Source: Bog-159 sp963738375
GTDB lineage: Bacteria; Acidobacteriota; Terriglobia; Bryobacterales; Bryobacteraceae
NCBI GenBank assembly: GCA_963738375.1
Contig: CAVTWL010000001.1
Span: forward strand, 1-64,000
Reading direction: 5' to 3'
DNA: 64,000 bases
Shown here piece after piece: positions 57,269 to 64,000 of this stretch. Position 1 is the first letter of the stretch. Every line of letters starts with the position of its first letter. The notes under the pieces were generated by a model. It searched no databases. It worked only from the letters and a program-made list of their open reading frames with translations, and was not told the origin of the DNA. The translations under genes were made by a program, and so were the position numbers.

Positions 57269-57454
57269 CTACTCGCCCCTTCCCTTTCGAACGAGTTCCC
57301 GTCCTGGATTGATCTTCCCGCCGCATTTGGAGCATTCAAAGTAGAAGCCGAAGGGACCGTCGCGCAAGACGTTTCGGCACCCCATCCCACGCAAGCCGGG
57401 TTCTCTGACTCCGACGGCTTCGTCTGCTTGTCCCCTCTGCGGCGAAAGGCACAA
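57269..57454 (-). CDS. Possible small zinc-ribbon ORF
   Basis: 61 codons from a TTG. The C-terminal half reads FGFYFECSKCGGKINPGREL, a CxxC knuckle; a first Cys pair is less clear and may be split by a frameshift (CAFRR in the neighbouring frame). No family recognised, no strong ribosome site. It could be the remnant of a zinc-ribbon gene in the decayed block after dnaE2. Confidence 0.25.
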   Translation of the reverse strand: MCLSPQRGQADEAVGVREPGLRGMGCRNVLRDGPFGFYFECSKCGGKINPGRELVRKGRGE

Positions 57455-58037
57455 CTCAAATTGTCGGTCAACGAAGCCAGTCGCGAGGCTGCGAAAAGGG
57501 GCTGTATAACCCTGGCGAGCCTCCAGTTTTGGCCAGCTACGTCCCTATACTAAACTTTTCGGACCGAGACTTGAAAAGGCGATTAATTCTGTTTGACGGA
57601 CCGGAGCTGTGACAGCCATTAGAATCGGCATTGGTATTGAAGTGCTTGGCGACTCCTATCAGCTCCCATCTTATTTCGCCGAATTGCATACCACATCGAC
57701 CCAATGCGCATCTGGATGTCCAGCATCCGATCCGGAGATCTCGGAGTCGTTCGGTGGGCACTCAAAGCACGTCATCGCGGAGGTGTCTTTGTTCCTTCTC
57801 GATAGTGACGACGACTGTCCAGTTGAGTTGGCCCGCCAAACCTTCTGGCACGCGCAAGGACGTCGGCGATCGGCATTCCCCTTTCCGTAATCCTTCTGCG
57901 TCGAAAGATCGACGGCATCTATTACCAGGCCGTAAATCTGCTGGGTGCCCGATGAACGCGGGTTACCCCAAATCCTTTGGCCGGCCTTCGGTTGGTTCCC
58001 CCACGGGGCGTCGACCGCCCGGTTCTCGACAATGCCA
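57455..58037. other. About 580 bp with no recognisable gene
   Basis: Open frames occur on both strands, the longest on the minus strand between 57671 and 58093, but they overlap the end of a DUF3592 pseudogene, lack family motifs and are interrupted. A minus-strand piece LAGQLNWTVVVTIEKEQRHL looks coding-like, suggesting another decayed gene whose identity I cannot tell. Confidence 0.45.
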
Positions 58038-58939
58038 TTAACGCGGCCAGACTCGAAATCCCCCGATAAGCAGGGCGAGCGGAACCACCACAATCAGCCA
58101 CCCGAGCGACGGGTCGCGATGGAGCGTAACCGGGCTACGGTCGAGCCCGGGTGGTAGACGCAGATCTTGCGCTGCGCGGCCGTCCATCCGGTGGACATTT
58201 CAAAAAAACTGTAGCTGTCCGAGCGGTGCTCCTAGCGAGCCACCTCATACGAATAGAACAGCAATGCTGAATAGGTATCGCTGCCTCTGCGTCCCCGATA
58301 ACGCCGGACTTCGCTGCGTAGGATCTTGCATTCCTCGGAGCGCCAGGAACGGGGGCGAGGGCGTGGCGCGCGTGGTCCAAAAGAAAGGCCCGACAGAGAG
58401 CTGAGCCGATCACGATCAGCACTCCTGCTACGAATCGCCGGCCGGCGACGGGATTGGCCGGACGCCTGACGCGTGGGCCCCGCCTCACGCGAAATGCCAC
58501 GGTATAGAATCCCATGGCGCCGGTGAATACAAAGAGCAAGGGAAGGGGAAGGAACAGCAGGAACCCCAAGCCCGTGGTTTCGCGTTCGAGCAACGCGGCC
58601 CGCCCGATCGCGGGAATCCAGGTAGCAGGTTGCGCTGGCGCCGGCCGGCCAACGGCCCGTGTAGCGTAGCGCGTCGCGGTACTAAAATGCGGGAGCTGCG
58701 TACGGATTCGCCGACAGGCGTTGTGTAGCGGAGATAGTCGAACCATGGGGAACGCTCGCTCGTTTCGCGTACGGCGCTTTCAAGCAATCTGGCATGGGGC
58801 CGATTGCCATGTATAGGTAGCGGCTGAACCGACGGCTACGCAGATCATCATCACAACGAAACACAGACCCAACCCAAAGAAAGGTAGGTAGACGACAGCG
58901 CCTGCGCGTGATGGAGCCCTCGGATTGCGCTGAATCCAT
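58038..58939 (-). pseudogene. Decayed DUF3592-type membrane protein with two domain copies
   Basis: Pieces in several minus-strand frames line up as a DUF3592 protein. First copy: membrane segment VVYLPFFGLGLCFVVMMICV, then TYTWQSAPCQI and ESAVRETSERSPWFDYLRYT. A second membrane block follows (GLGFLLFLPLPLLFVFTGAM) with FVAGVLIVIGSALCRAFLLD. Second copy: CKILRSEVRRYRGRRGSDTY, ALLFYSYEVAR, YSFFEMSTGWTAAQRKICVY and a last helix WLIVVVPLALLIGGFRVWPR with TAA at 58038-58040. Several frameshifts and one stop (after EVAR) interrupt it. Function of the family is unknown. Confidence 0.5.
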
Positions 58940-59013
58940 TGCGTCTATGATACGGCCCAGCCGTGCAATTTCGAAAATAAACGTTTCGAGATGCTTTCGA
59001 GAAGGAGGTGTCG

Positions 59014-59499
59014 TCACTCCCAGCGCAGCCCCACCCCCGGGTCCAAGCGCCGGCGCGCCGCGCCGGCACATAGCGGCGCCGCCAGCGCGACCGCCATCAA
59101 GGCCATGGCCACCGCTACAAACGTCAGCGGGTCATGCGGCGTCACCCCAAGAAGCCGGCCGCCATCAACCGCCTAAAGCCCAGCGCTCCAGCCATGCTGG
59201 CCGCCACGCCAAGCAGCGCCATCTTCGCGCCTTCGCCCAGCATCAGTAGCAGTACGTCCCGTCGCTGCGCGCCCAGCGCCATCCGCAGGCCGAATTCATG
59301 CACGTTGGCCCACCGCGTACGCCGTCACGCCGTAATTCCGACGCACGAAAGAACCCGCGCCAGCGCCGCATCCATCGCTATGTCCGCGCGCACACCCAGT
59401 GCCAGAGTAAGAATCGCAGCCGCGGCTAATCCGGGCCATTTTGTCAGCGTCCAGACGGCGTAAGTCAAGTCGTGCGTGAGTACCCTTCAGCACCCTCAT
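59014..59499 (-). pseudogene. Collapsed remnant of an ADOP-type permease
   Basis: The minus strand begins with an ADOP N-terminus (MRVLK..., then after a shift WTLTKWPGLAAAAILTLALG) and within about 30 residues jumps to the ADOP C-terminus (YGVTAYAVGQR, HEFGLRMALGAQRRDVLLLM, VTPHDPLTFVAVAMALMAVA, ending DPGVGLRWE and TGA at 59014-59016). About 600 internal residues, including both periplasmic cores, are absent, and frames change at least twice. It is an internally deleted copy related to the intact ADOP at 38.4-40.8 kb. Confidence 0.65.
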
Positions 59500-59544
59500 G
59501 CAAGCGTTTTATAACGGCATGGCCCCACGGTGGTAAAAAGGGGA

Positions 59545-60288
59545 ATGCATTTCGATCTGACCGGCCAAACGGCTATCGTCACCGGCGCAGCCACTGGGAT
59601 TGGTGAAGCAATCGCGCGCCGTCTGTCACACGCGGGCGCGTCGGTAGCCGTTGCCGATTTGAATTTCGAGGGGGCCGCCGAAGTCGCCAAGTCCATCGGC
59701 GGCGTGTCCTTCCCTGTTCACATCGATATCTCTGCTTCCGACTCGGTGAACGCCACCGTGGCCGAAGTAGTTTCGCTCACGGGCCGTATCGACATCCTGG
59801 TCAATAATGCAGGCATCGCCGGCCGCACCGCGCCGGTATGGGAAGTGACGGACGATGACTGGCAGCGCATCATCGACGTGAATATGAACGGCGTCTTCTA
59901 TTGCTGCCGCGCTGTGCTGCCCCACATGCGCGCCCGCCGGTATGGCCGCATCGTCAACATCGCGTCGATCGCCGGTAAGGAGGGCAATCCTAATATGTGC
60001 GGCTACTCCGCCACCAAAGCCGCCGTCATCGGATTCACCAAATCCGCAGGCAAGGAGGTTGCCACCGAAGGCATTTGCATCAACGCCGTAGCTCCTGCGG
60101 TGGTTCGCACCAAAATCCTGGAGCAGTTGACGAAAGCTCAGGTCGACTACATGACCGAGCGCATCCCCATGCGCCGCACCGGCACTCCCGGCGAAATCGC
60201 CGCCGTCGTGCATTTTCTCGCCAGTCCCGATGCCGCCTTCGTCACCGCACAGTGTTACGACGCCAGCGGCGGCCGGGCGACGTATTAG
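59545..60288 (+). CDS. Short-chain dehydrogenase/reductase (classical SDR)
   Basis: 247 aa NAD(P)-dependent oxidoreductase. TGxxxGIG cofactor site in VTGAATGIGEAIARRL, NNAGIAG, catalytic Ser in NIASIAGKEG and YxxxK in YSATKAAVIG. ADLNFEG, with Asp after strand 2, favours NAD(H). Best start ATG 59545 (MHFDLTGQTAIVTG). C-terminal GRATY. The substrate is unknown; FabG-like or sugar/polyol dehydrogenase are both possible. Confidence 0.92.
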   Translation: MHFDLTGQTAIVTGAATGIGEAIARRLSHAGASVAVADLNFEGAAEVAKSIGGVSFPVHIDISASDSVNATVAEVVSLTGRIDILVNNAGIAGRTAPVWEVTDDDWQRIIDVNMNGVFYCCRAVLPHMRARRYGRIVNIASIAGKEGNPNMCGYSATKAAVIGFTKSAGKEVATEGICINAVAPAVVRTKILEQLTKAQVDYMTERIPMRRTGTPGEIAAVVHFLASPDAAFVTAQCYDASGGRATY

Positions 60289-60300
60289 CTAAAGACGAGA

Positions 60301-60516
60301 TCAGGCCGCCGAGATCGATTTCAACCACTCCGGCAAGGCTCGCTGGAGCGGGAATGGCGAGGCATTCCTAGCGTAGTCCCTCCAGCGAAATTCGACGGCT
60401 TGTCCAATCAATAGCTCCACTTCTTCCCGCGACCTTCCTACACTGATCACGCCAGGAAGTCCGAGACACGCACCCCAGGAGCCCGGCCCGCGTTCGTAGA
60501 TTACCGTGCAAGTCAT
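60301..60516 (-). CDS. Orphan HicB-family antitoxin-like protein
   Basis: 71 aa: TCTVIYERGPGSWGACLGLP, GVISVGRSREEVELLIGQAV. This is the degraded-RNase-H fold opening of HicB antitoxins, ending after EFRW without a DNA-binding domain. I chose the ATG at 60516, which has GGAGG 5 bases upstream. HicB usually neutralises a HicA mRNA interferase encoded beside it. No HicA-like ORF is seen in the 250 bp on either side. It is convergent with the SDR gene. Confidence 0.72.
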   Translation of the reverse strand: MTCTVIYERGPGSWGACLGLPGVISVGRSREEVELLIGQAVEFRWRDYARNASPFPLQRALPEWLKSISAA

Positions 60517-60766
60517 CTTTCCTCCACCGCCATCCATTCGATTCGCAGCGAGCGGATCAAGTCTCCGACCTTTACTGTCCATATTTTTCGATATCGCAGC
60601 GCCGATGATCGGCCCCGCCAGACTTGCCATCGCCTCCCTGGTGCGGCTTAAAGGTGGAAAAGTGTGGGACGCCTCCGACGGTCGCGGTTCTGCGTGAAGC
60701 TTTACCCGGAAACAATATTAGTGCATAATGTTTTTATGCCCGATTCGCGGCAAAGGAGTTAAAGCG

Positions 60767-61027
60767 ATGAAGTATCATCCCATCGGCGACCTGAAATGCC
60801 CGTTCTGCGGGCAGGTGAACCTGGTCTACAAACGCCCCGGCCTGAGCGGGGATGTCTACCGCTGCGCCGCGGAATTGGGGGGATGCGAACGGACCATCGT
60901 CCACCGCCGCCGCAAAGGGGACACCCGCTGCGGCGTGGTCGCTGTTTTGAATTTCGGCCATGTCGGCCAGTGGAACGCCTGCATGCACGCCAGCCAGCCC
61001 TCTGAAACCGCCGCCGCCAAGCGCTGA
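60767..61027 (+). CDS. Small zinc-ribbon protein
   Basis: 86 aa with a CPFCGQVN knuckle followed by YRCAAELGGCERTI, four Cys in a zinc-ribbon arrangement, and two further Cys (TRCGVV and WNACMH). AAGGAG lies 12-7 bases before the ATG. A DNA/RNA-binding or redox-sensing role is possible; no family was recognised. It precedes prfB by 42 bp. Confidence 0.7.
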   Translation: MKYHPIGDLKCPFCGQVNLVYKRPGLSGDVYRCAAELGGCERTIVHRRRKGDTRCGVVAVLNFGHVGQWNACMHASQPSETAAAKR

Positions 61028-61069
61028 CAGGAACATCGCGCAATCCCGGTTTGCTAAAATCGGACTGCG

Positions 61070-62204
61070 ATGACGCTCGATGAGTTGGAACGCCAGTACA
61101 CCCCCCTCCGCGAACAGGCTCTAGCGGTGCGGAGGTATCTTTGACGCCCCCGCGTTAAGATCGAAGCTGCAAAAAACCGAAGAACAAACCGCCGCGCCCG
61201 ATTTCTGGAGTCAGCCGGAAAAGAGCCAGAAAATCATGCAGCAGCGCAAGCGACTGGAGGAGAACCTGGCCAACGAGCAGCGCATCGGCTCGCTCACGGA
61301 TGACCTGGATACGCTCTTTGAACTGGCTCGCGAAGGCGAAAACGTGACCGCTGACATTGAGCGCGACGTCACCATCTTCGGCCAGTTCGTCGAACGCGTC
61401 GAAACCGCGATGCTGCTCTCCGGTGAAAACGATCTGAAGAGTGCGATCGTCACCATTCACCCCGGGGCCGGCGGCACGGAAAGCCAGGATTGGGCCGAAA
61501 TGCTGCTCCGCATGTACCTGCGCTGGGCTGAGCGCGACGGCTTCTCCACCGTGATTACCGATCGTCTTGAAGGCGAAGGCGCGGGCATCAAATCCGTCAC
61601 CTTTGAAGTCAACGGCGACAATGCCTACGGCATGTTGCAATCCGAAATCGGCGTGCATCGCCTCGTGCGCATTTCGCCGTTCGACGCCAACGCGCGGCGC
61701 CACACCTCATTCGCCTCGGTCTTCGTCTATCCCCAAATCGACGACGAAATCAAAATCGACATTAAGCCTGACGATTTGCGTATCGACACCTTCCGCTCCG
61801 GTGGCGCGGGCGGCCAGCACGTCAATATGACGGATTCCGCGGTGCGCATCGTGCACCTGCCGACCAACATCGTCGTGCAATGCCAGAACGAGCGCTCGCA
61901 GCACAAGAATCGGGACAGCGCGATGAAGCAGTTGCGCGCCCGTCTCTACGAATTCGAGATGGACAAGAAGCGCGCCGAAGCCGCCAAAACCGAGGCGAGC
62001 AAGCTCGACATCAATTTCGGCAGCCAGATTCGCAGCTATGTTCTGGCGCCCTACCGCATGATCAAGGACCACCGCACCAAGCTCGCCATCGGCGACGTGG
62101 ATCGCGTGCTCGAAGGCGATCTCGAACCTCTTATCCACGCCTACCTCGTCTTCCGCAAGACCGGCAAAACAGCCGGTGATGGCAAGGACGATCTACCGGA
62201 TTGA
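61070..62204 (+). CDS. prfB: Peptide chain release factor 2 with programmed +1 frameshift
   Basis: Class I release factor recognising UGA and UAA. The first 24 codons (MTLDELERQYTPLREQALAV...RRYL) end in an in-frame TGA at 61142-61144; the main product continues in the +1 frame from GAC at 61143 (DAPALRSKLQ...). RF2 marks: SPF anticodon-like tripeptide in VRISPFDANARRHTS and the GGQ catalytic loop in RSGGAGGQHVNMTDSAVR. Total about 377 aa. RF2 level controls its own synthesis: low RF2 slows reading of the TGA and favours the shift. The stop overlaps the ATG of the Sua5 gene by one base. Confidence 0.96.
61131..61145 (+). promoter_or_regulatory. prfB recoding site (SD-like element + CTT-TGA-C slip site)
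   Basis: GGAGGT at 61131-61136 acts as an internal Shine-Dalgarno-like stimulator, followed 2 bases later by CTT (61139-61141), TGA (61142-61144) and C (61145). This matches the classical RF2 autoregulatory frameshift arrangement, so the in-frame stop is regulatory and not an error. Confidence 0.95.
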
Positions 62205-63115
62205 TGGCTGAGCGTTCCACCATCGAGCGCGCGGCCGATCTCATCCGCAACGGTTCGCTGGTCGCCTTTCCCACGGAAACTGTCTACGGCCTGGGCGCGA
62301 ATGCTCTGGATGCCGCGGCGGTGGCGCGCATCTTCGCCGCGAAAGAACGCCCGCGCCAGAGTCCGCTCATCGTGCACGTCGACTCCATCCGGATGGCGCG
62401 CGAGTTCGTGCTGGAGTGGCCTGACGCAGCCGAACGCCTCGCCAGCCGCTACTGGCCAGGCCCCCTCACTCTGATTCTGCCGAAGCAGCCTGGCATCCCC
62501 GATATCGTCACCGCCGGACTACCCACGGTAGGCATTCGCGTGCCGTCTCATCCGTTGGCGCTGGCTTTGATCCGCGCCGCCCGAGTACCCATTGCCGCGC
62601 CCAGCGCCAATCGCTTCACGCAGCTTTCGCCGACCACCGCGGAACACGTGCGCCAGGCGCTCGGCGGCGCCGTTGCGCTGGTGCTCGATGGCGGCCCTTC
62701 CGCGGTCGGCATCGAATCTACTGTCCTGTCTCTCGCCGGAAATCAACCGCTGCTTTTTCGCCCCGGCGCCATATCCCAACCGGAAATCGAAGCCCTGATC
62801 GGGCCGGTTCAACTGGCTCAGCCTTCAGACCTGGCTGCACCTCACGCCGCGCCAGGCATGCACCTGCGCCACTATCAACCGCGCACGCCGCTCTTCCTGC
62901 TCGCGCCTGGCGGCTCTCCCCCTCCAGGACGGAGCGCCCACCTGCGCATCGGCCGTGAAATGCCGGACAAACCCGCGGCCTATGCCGCGCGGCTGTACGC
63001 TGAACTGCACCGCCTCGATACTCTCGACTTGGATTGGATCGCGGTCGAAAATCCGCCCGACACGCCCGAGTGGGCGGGCATTCGCGATCGGCTGACTCGA
63101 GCCGCCGCGCGTTAA
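62204..63115 (+). CDS. L-threonylcarbamoyladenylate synthase (Sua5)
   Basis: 303 aa, two-domain Sua5-type enzyme that makes threonylcarbamoyl-AMP for the t6A37 modification of ANN-decoding tRNAs. YrdC domain (about 1-190): FPTETVYGLGANALDA, RPRQSPLIVHV, WPGPLTLIL, VGIRVPSHPLALALI, PIAAPSANR and IESTVLSL. The Sua5-specific C-terminal domain starts with GMHLRHYQPRTPLFLL. Translation is coupled to prfB (TGATG overlap). Confidence 0.94.
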   Translation: MAERSTIERAADLIRNGSLVAFPTETVYGLGANALDAAAVARIFAAKERPRQSPLIVHVDSIRMAREFVLEWPDAAERLASRYWPGPLTLILPKQPGIPDIVTAGLPTVGIRVPSHPLALALIRAARVPIAAPSANRFTQLSPTTAEHVRQALGGAVALVLDGGPSAVGIESTVLSLAGNQPLLFRPGAISQPEIEALIGPVQLAQPSDLAAPHAAPGMHLRHYQPRTPLFLLAPGGSPPPGRSAHLRIGREMPDKPAAYAARLYAELHRLDTLDLDWIAVENPPDTPEWAGIRDRLTRAAAR

Positions 63116-63119
63116 AGGC

Positions 63120-63491
63120 TTAGACCGCCCGCAGTTGCTCCACCGTCAGGTCATCCCGCACATTGCCCGTATTCAACGTTCCGGCCGGCTCAAACAGCAC
63201 CACCTGTACCTCCTCATCCGCTACGGGACGATGCTCCAACCCGCGCGGCACAATCAGAAACTCGCCCTCGTGCAAATCGATGGCGTGTTCCTCGTCGTTT
63301 TCCCGGTACTCCATGCGGAACCGGCCGCGCACTACCATGAATAATTCGTCCTCCGCGTCATGATGGTGCCAGACGAACTCGCCCTGAAATTTGACCAGCT
63401 TCACTTGCTGGCCGTTCAACTCCCCGACGATCCTTGGGCTCCAGTGTTCTGAAAACCGTGCCAGCTTATCGGCCAGGTTGACTTTTTGCAT
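63120..63491 (-). CDS. Cupin-domain protein
   Basis: 123 aa single-domain cupin: FVWHHHDAEDELFMVVRGRF (first motif with three His and a Glu) and GEFLIVPRGLEHRP (second motif with His). A metal-binding beta-barrel; reaction unknown. It is 4 bases from the convergent Sua5 gene, and its start overlaps the end of the kinase gene by 26 bases, so both are transcribed together. Confidence 0.9.
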   Translation of the reverse strand: MQKVNLADKLARFSEHWSPRIVGELNGQQVKLVKFQGEFVWHHHDAEDELFMVVRGRFRMEYRENDEEHAIDLHEGEFLIVPRGLEHRPVADEEVQVVLFEPAGTLNTGNVRDDLTVEQLRAV

Positions 63492-64000
63492 GGTTTAGCG
63501 CTTCAATCTCATCCAGAATAGTTCGCACCACCACATCATCGCCCACCGCTGAGTTGAGCATCAGATGATAGAGATGCCGGTTGGGCCACTCTTTCCCGAA
63601 ATACTTCTTGACGAAGGTTGCGCGCTCCTGGTCAATCGCGGCCACCAGTTCGTGCGCCTCTGTTTCCGTTTTTCCCAGATCCTTCACTCGCCGGATTTTC
63701 TCGTCCAGCGGCGCATACACAAACACGTGAAAGGCGTCCGGCCGCGCTCGAAGCACGTACGGCGCCCCGCGTCCCACGATCACGCAATTGCCTGCCGCCG
63801 CAGCGCCCGAAATGACCTTCTGCATAAAAACCACCATACTGTCGGCATCCAGATTTTCCAATCCGCCCACCGGCAGGCTGCGCTCGTGGCTGCCTCTCAT
63901 GAATACCTTCATCAGGCGGTAGAACAGGGGATCGACGCGCTCCTCCAACTGTTTCACCGAACCCTGATCGCAATTGGCCATGCGCGCGATCTCGGTTGTC
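63466..64000 (-). CDS. Cytidylate kinase-like protein (N-terminus outside the window)
   Basis: At least 178 residues visible, running off the right edge in frame (TTEIARMANCDQGSVKQLEE at the edge). Motifs of the cytidylate-kinase-like family (AAK33-type): QKVISGAAAAGNCVIVGRGA, APYVLRARPDAFHVFVYAPL, EKIRRVKDLGKTETEA and a long C-terminal helix. The P-loop would lie upstream, beyond the window. ATG 63981 is internal, not the true start. Confidence 0.82.
   Translation of the reverse strand, partial: TTEIARMANCDQGSVKQLEERVDPLFYRLMKVFMRGSHERSLPVGGLENLDADSMVVFMQKVISGAAAAGNCVIVGRGAPYVLRARPDAFHVFVYAPLDEKIRRVKDLGKTETEAHELVAAIDQERATFVKKYFGKEWPNRHLYHLMLNSAVGDDVVVRTILDEIEALNHAKSQPGR

Noticed and set aside
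1..64000. CRISPR array
   Set aside because: No set of regularly spaced direct repeats was seen; the only tandem repeat (52831-52880) has no spacers and lies in a coding frame.
1..64000. tRNA or rRNA genes
   Set aside because: No T-loop GGTTCGANTCC with matching acceptor stem and no rRNA-like stretch was found by eye; a covariance-model search would be decisive.

Overview
High-GC bacterial DNA, most consistent with an Acidobacteriota genome of the Solibacter/Bryobacter type (Bryobacterales). The pointers are a secreted subtilase ending in the Solibacter-type TIGR03437 C-terminal domain, an intact acidobacterial-type FtsX/MacB permease (ADOP) plus the remnant of a second, a DUF4159 protein, DUF4331 and DUF3592 proteins, and a STAS/TolC/HlyD/MFS efflux set. 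This placement is from recognised families only; no rRNA or tRNA gene was seen in the window.

Layout. 1-6.4 kb: two tandem TldD-like proteins (the second secreted and lacking zinc ligands), a fused LptF-LptG lipopolysaccharide permease and a sugar-phosphate isomerase. 6.4-17.3 kb: mostly housekeeping, with pyruvate carboxylase (-), rpe, a BamD-like lipoprotein, a response regulator, a YajQ protein, an alpha/beta hydrolase, a degenerate receiver (-), purB and a YycJ-like metallo-hydrolase (-), and a quinone oxidoreductase. 17.5-22.9 kb: a compact carrier-protein gene set (FkbH-like glyceryl-loading enzyme fused to a carrier domain, two related glycosyltransferases, and a thioesterase domain fused to the second). 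23-32.9 kb: subtilase, Smr protein, RlpA, a sigma-54 activator, a glycosyltransferase, small hypotheticals, an orphan IS630-like DNA-binding ORF beside a perfect inverted repeat, and typA. 32.9-41 kb: a GT39-like membrane enzyme, a Tat-type lactonase, a beta-propeller pseudogene, a PH-domain membrane protein, an NADP oxidoreductase and ADOP. 41-46 kb: tripartite drug efflux with an unusual STAS-TolC fusion. 46-52 kb: cytochrome c, aminotransferase, DUF4331, TPR and HEAT proteins. 52-57.2 kb: the imuA-imuB-dnaE2 mutasome. 57.2-59.5 kb: a decayed block. 59.5-64 kb: SDR, orphan HicB, a zinc-ribbon protein, prfB with its programmed +1 frameshift, Sua5, cupin and a kinase.

A recurring problem is that about a dozen genes are split by frameshifts although every piece keeps recognisable protein sequence. 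The shifts cluster at 19.6-21.7 kb and 42.5-50.6 kb and are mostly of the +1 type, which looks more like indel error in the assembly than decay. The 57.2-59.5 kb block, where whole domains are missing, looks truly decayed. The prfB shift is genuine programmed recoding.

The most interesting candidate for an undescribed system is the 17.5-22.9 kb set. It has a carrier protein, an enzyme expected to load a glycerate unit on it, two glycosyltransferases that both end in an NRPS-linker-like helix, and a thioesterase, but no ketosynthase, adenylation or condensation domain in the window.
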